A DNA stretch of 5,506 nt from Chloroflexota bacterium. GTDB taxonomy: Bacteria > Chloroflexota > Anaerolineae > Anaerolineales > UBA11579. Positions 1 to 5,506 of the stretch are shown here, in pieces. The stretch lies in assembly GCA_003486225.1 (NCBI GenBank), contig DNGN01000242.1, forward strand, positions 671 to 6,176. Direction: 5' to 3'. Below the pieces are notes generated by a model, which saw only the letters and a program-made list of their open reading frames with translations, was not told where the DNA came from and searched no databases. The translations under genes were made by a program, and so were the position numbers. Position 1 is the stretch's first letter. Every line of letters starts with the position of its first letter.

Positions 1-602
1 GGCGGCAAGATGAAATAGCCAGCCCAGGGTGCTCCGCTGTAGATGGCCTCGTCAAACACGGTGCCATCTTCAAGTGTAACCACCGTCTGTGAATCCCACA
101 GGTCAGCTTCCATTTCAGGCCATTCCTCAAGATGCTCTAAAACAAACGCATTCAGATCCTCATAGATCTGCTCTTTGGAAGGCAGCCCATCAACGCTTAA
201 AATAATGTAGGTGTTTTCTTCCTTTACCAGGACCTGCTGAATGGTCATGGTGACCCCACCTTGGGTTTGAGACAAGGGTGATGGCAAGACCCGGATATCA
301 TCAATTTCCACAAAGCCATACCCCGGCACATATCCCAACAAGGCCTGAACCTGGGCAATGACCTGCTTCGGGCCAATCACAATGACGAGGACCAGGGCCA
401 GCATGACGATAAATGCGGGTGCAAATACCGGGCGTGAGAACCAGGGCTTTCTTTTCCTGGAAGGTTGCGCGAGGTTGGCCGGATGTGCCTGCATAAGCTT
501 ATTTTCAAGGGCGTCCACGAATTGTGAAGAGGGCTCAGCCTGCTGGTAGTATGCCCCTAACTGATTTTCAATTTCATGAGTGGTTTTACGTTCGTTACTC
601 AT
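1..602 (-). CDS. Putative single-pass membrane anti-sigma factor (partial, C-terminus off the left edge)
   Basis: The frame is open from the ATG at 602-600 to the left edge, giving 200 complete codons with no stop. It begins MSNERKTTHEIENQ. Residues 1-58 are polar and presumably cytoplasmic, ending in a basic patch (RKRK, 49-52). One hydrophobic helix follows at about 59-77 (FIVMLALVLVIVIG core), then a presumed extracytoplasmic part with LLGYVPGYGFVEIDD at 88-102. The gene overlaps the sigma gene by 8 nt (ATGAGTAA), and a GGAG lies 7 nt before the ATG, which supports this start and suggests translational coupling. ECF sigma factors are commonly followed by a membrane anti-sigma factor that holds them inactive, so that role is inferred from position and topology. 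The visible cytoplasmic part has no HxxxCxxC zinc-binding anti-sigma motif and no cysteine at all. It could instead be an uncharacterised membrane protein co-expressed with the sigma factor. Confidence 0.72.
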   Translation of the reverse strand, partial: MSNERKTTHEIENQLGAYYQQAEPSSQFVDALENKLMQAHPANLAQPSRKRKPWFSRPVFAPAFIVMLALVLVIVIGPKQVIAQVQALLGYVPGYGFVEIDDIRVLPSPLSQTQGGVTMTIQQVLVKEENTYIILSVDGLPSKEQIYEDLNAFVLEHLEEWPEMEADLWDSQTVVTLEDGTVFDEAIYSGAPWAGYFILP

Positions 603-613
603 CGCTTTTCTCC
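595..613 (-). promoter_or_regulatory. Stop/start overlap and internal RBS coupling sigma factor to membrane partner
   Basis: On the minus strand the sigma gene ends GAT GAG TAA while the downstream gene starts ATG AGT AAC, an 8-nt overlap reading ATGAGTAA. A GGAG (610-613) inside the last sigma codons sits 7 nt before the second ATG. Such overlaps usually keep the two products at a matched ratio by translational coupling, which suits a regulator and its inhibitor. The overlap is seen directly; coupling is inferred. Confidence 0.7.
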
Positions 614-1188
614 ATTTTTTCCTGCAGCTTATCCAGCAGGCGGTAAACCGACATCTTTACAGCCGCTTCGGATTTACCGATTACCAGGCCAATTTCTGCA
701 TAGCTGAGTTCGGCGGCAAACCGGAGCTCAAGCAGCTCTTTTTGCTCCTGGGAGAGCTCCCCTAGCAGCAGGCCCAGACGGCTGTGCAGCTCTTTCTGAA
801 CCAGCTGACTGAACGGGTCATCGGCACTGAGAGGCATGTTTTGGATATCCTCCAAGGGCACCACAGGACGTTTCACGCGGTAGCTGTCCACAATTTTGTT
901 GCGGGCAATCGTAAACAGCCAGGCATTGAAATTCCCGTCTGTCCCGAAGGTCTGCAGCCGTTTCAGCACCACCTCAAATACCTGAGCGGTGAGGTCTTCA
1001 GCATCAGCATGGTTACTTACTCTGGCATAGATATAGCGGTAAACCTTGGTGACATACTGCCGGTAAAGTGCGCTGAATTTTGCCGGATCTTTAACTGCCT
1101 GCCGGACGATGTCCGCATCAGGCATCCCAGCATTTGGCTGGGCTTTGGGTATCGTGAATCTGGTCATTATTTTTTCTTTATTGAGCAT
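595..1188 (-). CDS. ECF-type RNA polymerase sigma factor (sigma-70 family)
   Basis: A 197-residue protein, the usual size for an ECF sigma factor, which directs RNA polymerase to a small set of promoters. Region 2 spans about 37-106: FSALYRQYVTKVYRYIYARV, then the ADAEDLTAQVFEVVLKRL helix for core binding, then FNAWLFTIARNKIVDSYR (87-104), the typical segment for -10 recognition and melting. A short acidic linker at about 112-128 leads to region 4 (about 133-190), with a helix-turn-helix in LSYAEIGLVIGKSEAAVKMS (161-180) for -35 binding. Regions 1 and 3 are absent, as in ECF factors. The start at 1188 is preferred because AAAGGAG lies 9 nt upstream; the internal Met8 has no Shine-Dalgarno-like sequence. 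It is the first gene of a unit with the overlapping membrane protein. ECF factors often activate their own promoter, but I see no clear ECF promoter here. The family call is firm; the subgroup and the inducing signal are unknown. Confidence 0.95.
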   Translation of the reverse strand: MLNKEKIMTRFTIPKAQPNAGMPDADIVRQAVKDPAKFSALYRQYVTKVYRYIYARVSNHADAEDLTAQVFEVVLKRLQTFGTDGNFNAWLFTIARNKIVDSYRVKRPVVPLEDIQNMPLSADDPFSQLVQKELHSRLGLLLGELSQEQKELLELRFAAELSYAEIGLVIGKSEAAVKMSVYRLLDKLQEKMEKSDE

Positions 1189-1197
1189 GTTACGCTG

Positions 1198-1204
1198 CTC
1201 CTTT
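1198..1204 (-). promoter_or_regulatory. Ribosome binding site of the sigma factor gene
   Basis: The minus strand reads AAAGGAG, followed by 9 nt and the ATG at 1188-1186. It decides between the two in-frame ATG codons: the second (Met8) is preceded only by an A-rich stretch. Confidence 0.75.
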
Positions 1205-1411
1205 GCATCAGATTGGATCTAGATCACTTAAGATACATATCGGGCAAAGTGGCGAAAAGTAACATGCAAATCCATCGGACCGGTCACAGCGATGAGAAAC
1301 AGGGAATCGTCTTGACTATAAATATTACCCATTCCTTCCTCAATGAATGTATTGTACAACAAAGTTGGCACTGTCATTTTCCATTCGGTAGCCCCATTAC
1401 TGCACCAGGCA

Positions 1412-1434
1412 TACCACCATGTATGTGATGGGTA
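1412..1434. repeat. Imperfect inverted repeat at the -35 position of the ABC operon
   Basis: TAC(CA)CCAT pairs with ATGGGTA across a 7-nt centre: CCAT (1417-1420) with ATGG (1428-1431), and TAC (1412-1414) with GTA (1432-1434), leaving two unpaired bases on the left arm. It covers where the missing -35 hexamer should sit relative to TATAAT at 1445, a typical place for an operator. The match is short and may be accidental. Confidence 0.25.
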
Positions 1435-1444
1435 AAATTAGGGC

Positions 1445-1450
1445 TATAAT
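1445..1450 (+). promoter_or_regulatory. Candidate -10 element for the ABC transporter operon
   Basis: A perfect TATAAT lies 38 nt before the ATPase ATG, which would give a leader of about 30 nt. The region 16-18 nt upstream (around 1421-1428) has no good match to TTGACA, and there is no TG extension. If this is the promoter it is weak or depends on an activator. One perfect hexamer in AT-rich DNA can arise by chance. Confidence 0.45.
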
Positions 1451-1488
1451 CAAATCAATCAGTACATTTACCCAGGGAGTACATCAAG

Positions 1489-2358
1489 ATGGAAATTGCG
1501 ATTAGGGTTCAGGATGTTAAGAAGAGTTTTGGAGCGGTACAGGCCTTGCAAGGAGTCCACCTTCAGGTGAGACCCGGACAGGTATTTGGTTTGCTGGGGC
1601 CCAACGGCGCCGGGAAGACCACCCTTATCCGCCTGCTGGTCGGCGCAATCAAGCCAAGCGCGGGGCAGATGAACGTGCTCGGGTACGACCCCGTCAAGGA
1701 AAAGCGCCTGATGCGCAGAAAGATCGGCTACATGCCGCAAACCCCAGCCCTGTACGACGACCTCTCCCCGCGCGAGAACATCCGCTTTTTTGGCCGGGCG
1801 CACAAAAATGGAGACCTGGAGAAACAGGTCGACGAAGTGATCGCCTTCGTGGGCCTGACCGACCGAGCCAACCACCCCGTGCATACCTTCTCCGGCGGGA
1901 TGCGCCAGCGGGTCTCGCTGGCTTGTGCCCTGGTCAACAAACCGAAGGTGCTCTTCCTGGATGAGCCCACCTCCGGGATCGACCCCAAACTGCGGGAAAT
2001 GTTCTGGCAGCATTTCCGGCAACTGGCACAAGACGGAACGACAGTGATCATCAGCACCCACCAGATGGACGACGCCATGCACTGTGACCAGCTCGCGATC
2101 CTGCATCTGGGCAAGGTGCTGGCCTGCAATACACCCCGGCAGATGCTGTGGGAAAATCGGGCTGTGGTACGGGTTTGGAGCGGGGATCAGGTTGAGGAGC
2201 ACCACGTCCAGGGCTACCCGGAAGTACTGCCACAATTGCTGCACAAGCATGGGCTGAACAACTCAATCCAGCGCATCGAGGTGCAAGAAGAATCGCTGGA
2301 ACAGGTGATGCTCAAATTAGTGAAACAGTCTGAATCGAACAAGGCAGGGGAGGATTAA
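1489..2358 (+). CDS. ABC-2 type transporter ATP-binding protein
   Basis: A 289-residue cytoplasmic ATPase that would drive the permease encoded next. All nucleotide-binding motifs are present in order: Walker A GPNGAGKT (37-44, Lys43), Q-loop Gln84 in YMPQTPALYDDLSPRENI, signature FSGGMRQRV (134-142), Walker B VLFLDEP (154-160, catalytic Glu159), D-loop SGID (162-165) and switch His191 in IISTHQMDDA. The Q-loop and TSGIDPKLR segments resemble the DrrA/CcmA/YbhF branch, which pairs with ABC-2 permeases and usually exports drugs, lipids or polysaccharides. About 90 residues follow the H-loop, the usual accessory tail of this branch, with no recognisable extra domain. The start is supported by AGGGAG (1474-1479), 9 nt before the ATG. 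The gene is first of two, divergent from the sigma unit. ATPase identity is firm; the substrate is unknown. Confidence 0.95.
   Translation: MEIAIRVQDVKKSFGAVQALQGVHLQVRPGQVFGLLGPNGAGKTTLIRLLVGAIKPSAGQMNVLGYDPVKEKRLMRRKIGYMPQTPALYDDLSPRENIRFFGRAHKNGDLEKQVDEVIAFVGLTDRANHPVHTFSGGMRQRVSLACALVNKPKVLFLDEPTSGIDPKLREMFWQHFRQLAQDGTTVIISTHQMDDAMHCDQLAILHLGKVLACNTPRQMLWENRAVVRVWSGDQVEEHHVQGYPEVLPQLLHKHGLNNSIQRIEVQEESLEQVMLKLVKQSESNKAGED
2346..2353 (+). promoter_or_regulatory. Ribosome binding site of the ABC-2 permease within the ATPase gene end
   Basis: AGGGGAGG lies in the last codons of the ATPase gene, 5 nt before the permease ATG at 2359. The ATPase TAA directly abuts that ATG with no gap, so the two are very likely translated in tandem from one mRNA. 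Confidence 0.75.
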
Positions 2359-3105
2359 ATGCTCATTAATCTTGAACGCATCCTGGCCGTTACCGGGCGG
2401 TCGCTGAACCAGATCAAGGAAGACCGCCGGTTCCTCGGGTTTTCGATCATGTTCCCGGTGATCATCATCTATTTCATCAGTGTGGTGCTGGATGTACTGG
2501 CCGGACCATTTTTTGATGTGACGGTGTACGTTATCCCGTATGGAGCTTTCATAATCCACTTTATTACCTTCATTCTGACCGCGATCGTGGTCGTCCGGGA
2601 GCGCACCAGCGGCACTTTGCCGCGCATGTTCATCAGCGGGTACAACCAGGTAGATGTCATCCTGGGATACCTCATCTCCTACACGATCCTGGCTTCTGTG
2701 CAGAGCCTGATCGTGCTGCTGGAACTCAATTGGCTGTTCGAGCTTTCGTATTCCTTTGAAAAGCTGGCCGCGCTGTACCTGGTGTATTGGCTGCTCTCTG
2801 CAATCAGCCTGGAAATTGGTATCTTCATATCCAACTTCGCCCGCAACGAAGGTCAGGTGATCCCCTTCATCCCACTGGTGCTGATCTCGATGATCATCTC
2901 CGGTGTGATCCTGCCGGTGGAAAAGCTGCCGGAATGGGTGCAGGTCTTTGCGTATGTCTCACCGCTGTACTATGCCAATGAGATCATCCAGCACCTGATC
3001 TCCGGCGGTATTTTAGGGGATATGCTGCATGTGCTGGGGCAGCTTTTCCTGTTCGGCCTGGTGGTGATGGCCCTGGCCACCCTGACCCTGCAGGAACGGG
3101 ACTAA
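2359..3105 (+). CDS. ABC-2 type transporter permease, six-helix membrane subunit
   Basis: A 248-residue membrane protein, the normal length for a compact ABC-2 permease. Six hydrophobic segments are visible at about 25-47, 63-79, 100-122, 137-158, 168-186 and 223-242. The stretch RERTSGTLPRMFISG (80-94) after the second segment matches the charged ERxxGTLxxL-type loop common in ABC-2 permeases, and the amphipathic N-terminus (MLINLERILAVTGRSLNQIKEDRR) resembles their coupling helix. The segment ILPVEKLPEWVQ to SPLYYANE (184-208) matches the PxxxLPxWxxxxxxxxPxxY pattern between helices 5 and 6. It is the partner of the ATPase encoded immediately upstream, likely a homodimeric pore with two ATPase copies. 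The direction is presumed export; the substrate cannot be told. The closing hairpin just downstream suggests the operon has only these two genes. Confidence 0.93.
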   Translation: MLINLERILAVTGRSLNQIKEDRRFLGFSIMFPVIIIYFISVVLDVLAGPFFDVTVYVIPYGAFIIHFITFILTAIVVVRERTSGTLPRMFISGYNQVDVILGYLISYTILASVQSLIVLLELNWLFELSYSFEKLAALYLVYWLLSAISLEIGIFISNFARNEGQVIPFIPLVLISMIISGVILPVEKLPEWVQVFAYVSPLYYANEIIQHLISGGILGDMLHVLGQLFLFGLVVMALATLTLQERD

Positions 3106-3110
3106 CCAAA

Positions 3111-3141
3111 AAGCAGGGCTGGCGAATTGCCGGCCCTGCTT
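3111..3141. terminator. Rho-independent, probably bidirectional terminator between convergent genes
   Basis: AAGCAGGGCTGGC (3111-3123), loop GAATT, and GCCGGCCCTGCTT (3129-3141) form a 13-bp stem with a single non-Watson-Crick position. In plus-strand RNA that position is a U-G wobble; in minus-strand RNA it is an A-C mismatch. The hairpin starts 5 nt after the permease stop codon and lies about 37 nt beyond the MetH stop. The run AAAAA at 3108-3112 gives the minus-strand transcript a UUUUU tail, while the plus-strand transcript has only UU followed by GAUUCC. It therefore looks bidirectional, with the better U-tract serving metH. Confidence 0.85.
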
Positions 3142-3178
3142 GATTCCTGCATCATCAATAATCACAGATCCCCTATAA

Positions 3179-5506
3179 CTACTCTTCCATCAGCTGGTCG
3201 ACGCGGCTTTTGCCGGTGCTGTAATACTTGGCCTCCGGGTGGTGGAGGACAATGGCGGCGGTGGACTGCTCCGGTACCAGCTGGAAGGCTGAGGTCAGGG
3301 TCATCCCCAATTCCTGCTCAGCAGGCAGCAGGTTAAAGACCGTGCGGTGGTCATCCAGGTCCGGGATGGCGGGATAGCCCCAGGAATACCGCTTGCCCTG
3401 TCCCTCCGGCAGACCAAGCTCACGGCGGATGTGGCGGTGCAAATATTCGGCCGAAGCTTCGGCGGTCTGCACCGCCAGGCCGTGCACAAAATAGGCTTCC
3501 GAGTAATCTCCAGCGGCCTGCATGGCATCGAACTTATCGGTGGCGGCCTGCCCAACGGTGACCACCTGCAAAGCCACCAGGTCCATCCTGCCCGAGCTGA
3601 CCGGGGCGAAATAATCGGCCAGGCACAGGTGCTCGCCAGCTGGCTGGCGCGGGAAGCTGAATCGGGCGATCTCACGCGGGGCAGCGGGCAGCGATTCCGG
3701 GGCATAGACCAGCAGGTCATCGCCCTGGGATTGGGCCGGCCAGTAGCCATAGACGCCCTGGGGCTTGAGCCAGCCGCCCTGCAAGGCCTGGCGCTTCATC
3801 CTGGCCAGGCGCTGGTCGAACTCGACCTGCAGCTTTTCCCATTCCTCGCCGCGGGCATTCTTGGCACCCCAGGAGAGGCGGAACAGTTCATTGAGATACA
3901 GGTGGTCGAAGACCATTTCCAGCGGCATCTCTTCCACCAGGCGCGGGCCCCACTTCGGCGGCACCGGGATGGTCTCGGCTGGCCGAACCGTGCTGGCCGA
4001 ACCAGGGCGGGTCTTGCGAGCGACAGGCTTGCGCTCGACCTCATTGCTGGCTTTCTCCGCCAGAACAGCCATCAGCCCCGGGCGCTTCTCGTCATCCACC
4101 AACTGGTCCATCACCTCCAGCCCTTCGAAGGCGTCTGCGCAGTAGAAGACGCCCGGCGTATAGGCTTCACCTGTCTCGGTGTACAGGATGCGCCAGCCAA
4201 AACGGCGGTTGATCGCCGCACCACCAATCAGCACCGGGATCTCTGCCCTCCGGCGGTGGAGCTGGTTGACGATCAACGGCATCTGCTTGCTGGTGCTCAC
4301 CAGCAGGGCGCTGAGACCGATGGCGTCGGCGCCGACCTCTTCGGCCTTGCTGATGATGGTATCGGCGGGCACCTGCTTGCCCAGGTCGAAGACCTCGTAG
4401 CCGTTGTTGGCCAAAATGGTCTTGACCAGGTTCTTGCCAATATCGTGCACATCGCCATACACCGTGGCCAGCACGACCTTGCCCTTGCTGACCCCTGCTA
4501 CTTTTTCCAGATAGTTATCCAGGTGGGTGACAGTCTTCTTCATGACCTCGGCAGACTGCAGCACGAACGGCAGGATCAGCTCCCCGGCACCGAACTTGTC
4601 GCCGACCTCTTTCATGGCCGGCAGCAAGGTGTTGTTGAGGATATTGACCGCGCAAAAGTGGTCGCTGGCATGGTCTTTACGGGCAATGATCTCGTCAATG
4701 GCCTCTTCCACGCCCTCTTTGTGGCGGTGCAGGATGCTCCAATGCAGGCGCTCTTCGGGGCTCATGCCTTCGGTGGGGTCGGCGGCCTGGTCTTCGGTGA
4801 CCACCACGTTCTGGTAAAACTCGATCACCCGCTGCAAGGCGTCCGGGCGCGTGTTGAAGATCAGGTCTTCCATGAGCTGGCGTTCTTCTTGCGGGATCTC
4901 GGCATAGGGCTTGACCTTGGAAGCATGCACGATGGCCATATCCAGCCCGGCCTGGACAGCGTGATGCAGCATCATGCTGTTAAGCACCGGACGGGCGGCA
5001 GGTGTCAGGCCGAAGGAGACATTGCTGACCCCCAGCGAGGTAAAGACGCCCGGCAGCTCGGATTTGATCTGCCGGATGGCCTCGATGGTGGCGACCGCCG
5101 AATTGGCAAACTCAGGGTCGCCGGTGGTCAGCGGGAAGGTGAGCGCATCGTAAACCAGGTCTTCCGGGGCGAAGCCGAAATCGTCGACGGCGATGTGGTA
5201 GATGCGCCTGGCGACCTCGAGCTTGCGCTCGACTGACTTGGCCATGCCCTGCTCGTCAATCGTCAGGATCAGAACGGCAGCATTGTGCTGCCTGGCGATG
5301 CCCAGCACCTGGTGCAGTTTCTCCGGCCCGGCCTCCAGGTGAGTGGAATTGAGCATCGCCCGGCCGGCCGCCACCTTAAGGGCCGCTTCCATGACTTCCG
5401 GTTCGGTGGTGTCGATCACCAGGGGGGCCTCGACACTCATCGCCAGGCGCTTGACCAGGGCGGTCATCAGTCCAAGTTCGTCCGGGTTCTCGGTGATCGC
5501 CACCGA
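3179..5506 (-). CDS. metH: Cobalamin-dependent methionine synthase, C-terminal three domains (partial, 5' end off the right edge)
   Basis: This cytosolic enzyme moves the methyl group of methyltetrahydrofolate via cobalamin to homocysteine, giving methionine. The frame stays open to the right edge; the GTG at 5503 is an internal valine codon in the pterin-binding barrel, not a start. Numbering from that codon, the pterin-binding barrel covers about 1-230, with SVEAPLVIDTTEPEV (23-37), ALTFPLTTGD (120-129) and LGVSNVSFGL (157-166). The helical B12 cap is at about 245-335. The B12-binding domain is at about 341-475, with cobalt-ligand His353 in DVHDIG, GLSALLVST (396-404) and IGGAA (426-430). 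A Pro/Arg-rich linker at about 486-520 leads to the AdoMet activation domain (about 525-774), with VYGYWPAQSQGDDLLVY (584-600), TAEASAEYLH (680-689) and R-x3-GY (705-710) next to PAIPD. The C-terminus is complete. The missing N-terminal part should hold the zinc-dependent homocysteine domain if the protein is full MetH. Convergent with the ABC operon; the gap is 73 bp. Confidence 0.95.
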   Translation of the reverse strand, partial: SVAITENPDELGLMTALVKRLAMSVEAPLVIDTTEPEVMEAALKVAAGRAMLNSTHLEAGPEKLHQVLGIARQHNAAVLILTIDEQGMAKSVERKLEVARRIYHIAVDDFGFAPEDLVYDALTFPLTTGDPEFANSAVATIEAIRQIKSELPGVFTSLGVSNVSFGLTPAARPVLNSMMLHHAVQAGLDMAIVHASKVKPYAEIPQEERQLMEDLIFNTRPDALQRVIEFYQNVVVTEDQAADPTEGMSPEERLHWSILHRHKEGVEEAIDEIIARKDHASDHFCAVNILNNTLLPAMKEVGDKFGAGELILPFVLQSAEVMKKTVTHLDNYLEKVAGVSKGKVVLATVYGDVHDIGKNLVKTILANNGYEVFDLGKQVPADTIISKAEEVGADAIGLSALLVSTSKQMPLIVNQLHRRRAEIPVLIGGAAINRRFGWRILYTETGEAYTPGVFYCADAFEGLEVMDQLVDDEKRPGLMAVLAEKASNEVERKPVARKTRPGSASTVRPAETIPVPPKWGPRLVEEMPLEMVFDHLYLNELFRLSWGAKNARGEEWEKLQVEFDQRLARMKRQALQGGWLKPQGVYGYWPAQSQGDDLLVYAPESLPAAPREIARFSFPRQPAGEHLCLADYFAPVSSGRMDLVALQVVTVGQAATDKFDAMQAAGDYSEAYFVHGLAVQTAEASAEYLHRHIRRELGLPEGQGKRYSWGYPAIPDLDDHRTVFNLLPAEQELGMTLTSAFQLVPEQSTAAIVLHHPEAKYYSTGKSRVDQLMEE

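Larger units (their letters stand above)
1189..1488. other. Divergent intergenic control region
   Basis: About 300 bases lie between the divergent sigma and ABC ATPase genes, and I see no convincing gene here. It is visibly more AT-rich than the flanking genes, especially from about 1310 to 1470. Short symmetric elements include the perfect 10-bp palindrome GATCTAGATC (1216-1225), the 8-bp palindrome TTGTACAA (1352-1359), two AGTACAT copies (1461-1467 and 1478-1484, 17 nt apart), and a weak inverted repeat at 1412-1434. On the minus strand, ATGACA and TACAAT (upstream of sigma, near 1354-1380) resemble a sigma-70 promoter, but the spacer is only 15 nt. Promoters for both directions must lie here or be absent. 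Short palindromes like these also occur by chance. Confidence 0.6.

Noticed and set aside
1165..1167. Met8 of the sigma factor as an alternative start
   Set aside because: Only A-rich sequence precedes it, whereas the first ATG has AAAGGAG at good spacing.
1312..1317. TTGACT as a -35 element for the ABC operon
   Set aside because: No acceptable -10 hexamer lies 16-18 nt downstream on the plus strand.
784..1428. A 214-residue open frame on the plus strand crossing the sigma gene and the spacer
   Set aside because: Most of it is antisense to the sigma factor coding region, the product has no recognisable domain, and the spacer part looks like control DNA.
1468..2250. A 260-residue open frame on the minus strand opposite the ABC ATPase
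   Set aside because: It is a shadow of a gene with all canonical ATPase motifs, and its own translation shows no family signature.
3347..5236. A 629-residue open frame on the plus strand opposite metH
   Set aside because: It lies antisense to a clear MetH with intact motifs. Its translation is low in complexity, rich in Gly, Asp, His and Gln, and has no recognisable domain. Long antisense frames are common opposite GC-rich genes.
5501..5503. GTG as the start codon of the MetH-like gene
   Set aside because: The frame continues upstream to the window edge, and this codon falls inside the pterin-binding barrel, so the true start is outside the window.

Overview
The window carries parts of three transcription units from a bacterium with moderately high GC. 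I read it as probably a member of the Chloroflexota, of Anaerolineae type. This rests on family resemblance only: the membrane protein at the left edge has a GYVPG-type segment just outside its membrane helix that I associate with sigma-linked proteins of that group, and the MetH-like protein has a similar flavour. No rRNA or other firm marker is present, so the placement is tentative.

Left third (1-1188, minus strand): an ECF-type RNA polymerase sigma factor is followed by a single-pass membrane protein that overlaps it by 8 nt and runs off the left edge. The overlap, order and topology point to a sigma/anti-sigma pair made from one mRNA. The spacer at 1189-1488 has no gene and separates this pair from the divergent plus-strand genes. 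It holds a TATAAT -10-like hexamer, a weak inverted repeat and some short palindromes.

Middle (1489-3105, plus strand): a two-gene ABC-2 type transporter, with an ATPase carrying every canonical nucleotide-binding motif and a six-helix permease whose ATG directly follows the ATPase stop codon. This is a minimal export cassette. Its substrate cannot be read from the sequence. A strong hairpin at 3111-3141 closes the unit and probably also terminates the convergent gene on the other side.

Right part (3179-5506, minus strand): the C-terminal three domains of a cobalamin-dependent methionine synthase (MetH): pterin-binding barrel, B12 cap plus B12-binding domain, and the AdoMet-dependent activation domain. 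The 5' end lies beyond the right edge, so an N-terminal homocysteine domain cannot be seen or excluded.

The three units need not share a function. The sigma pair and the transporter share a divergent control region, so cross-regulation is possible, but nothing in the sequence proves it. I found no CRISPR array, tRNA, rRNA, insertion sequence or clear novel system. Most of the window is ordinary genes with a few regulatory details worth checking.
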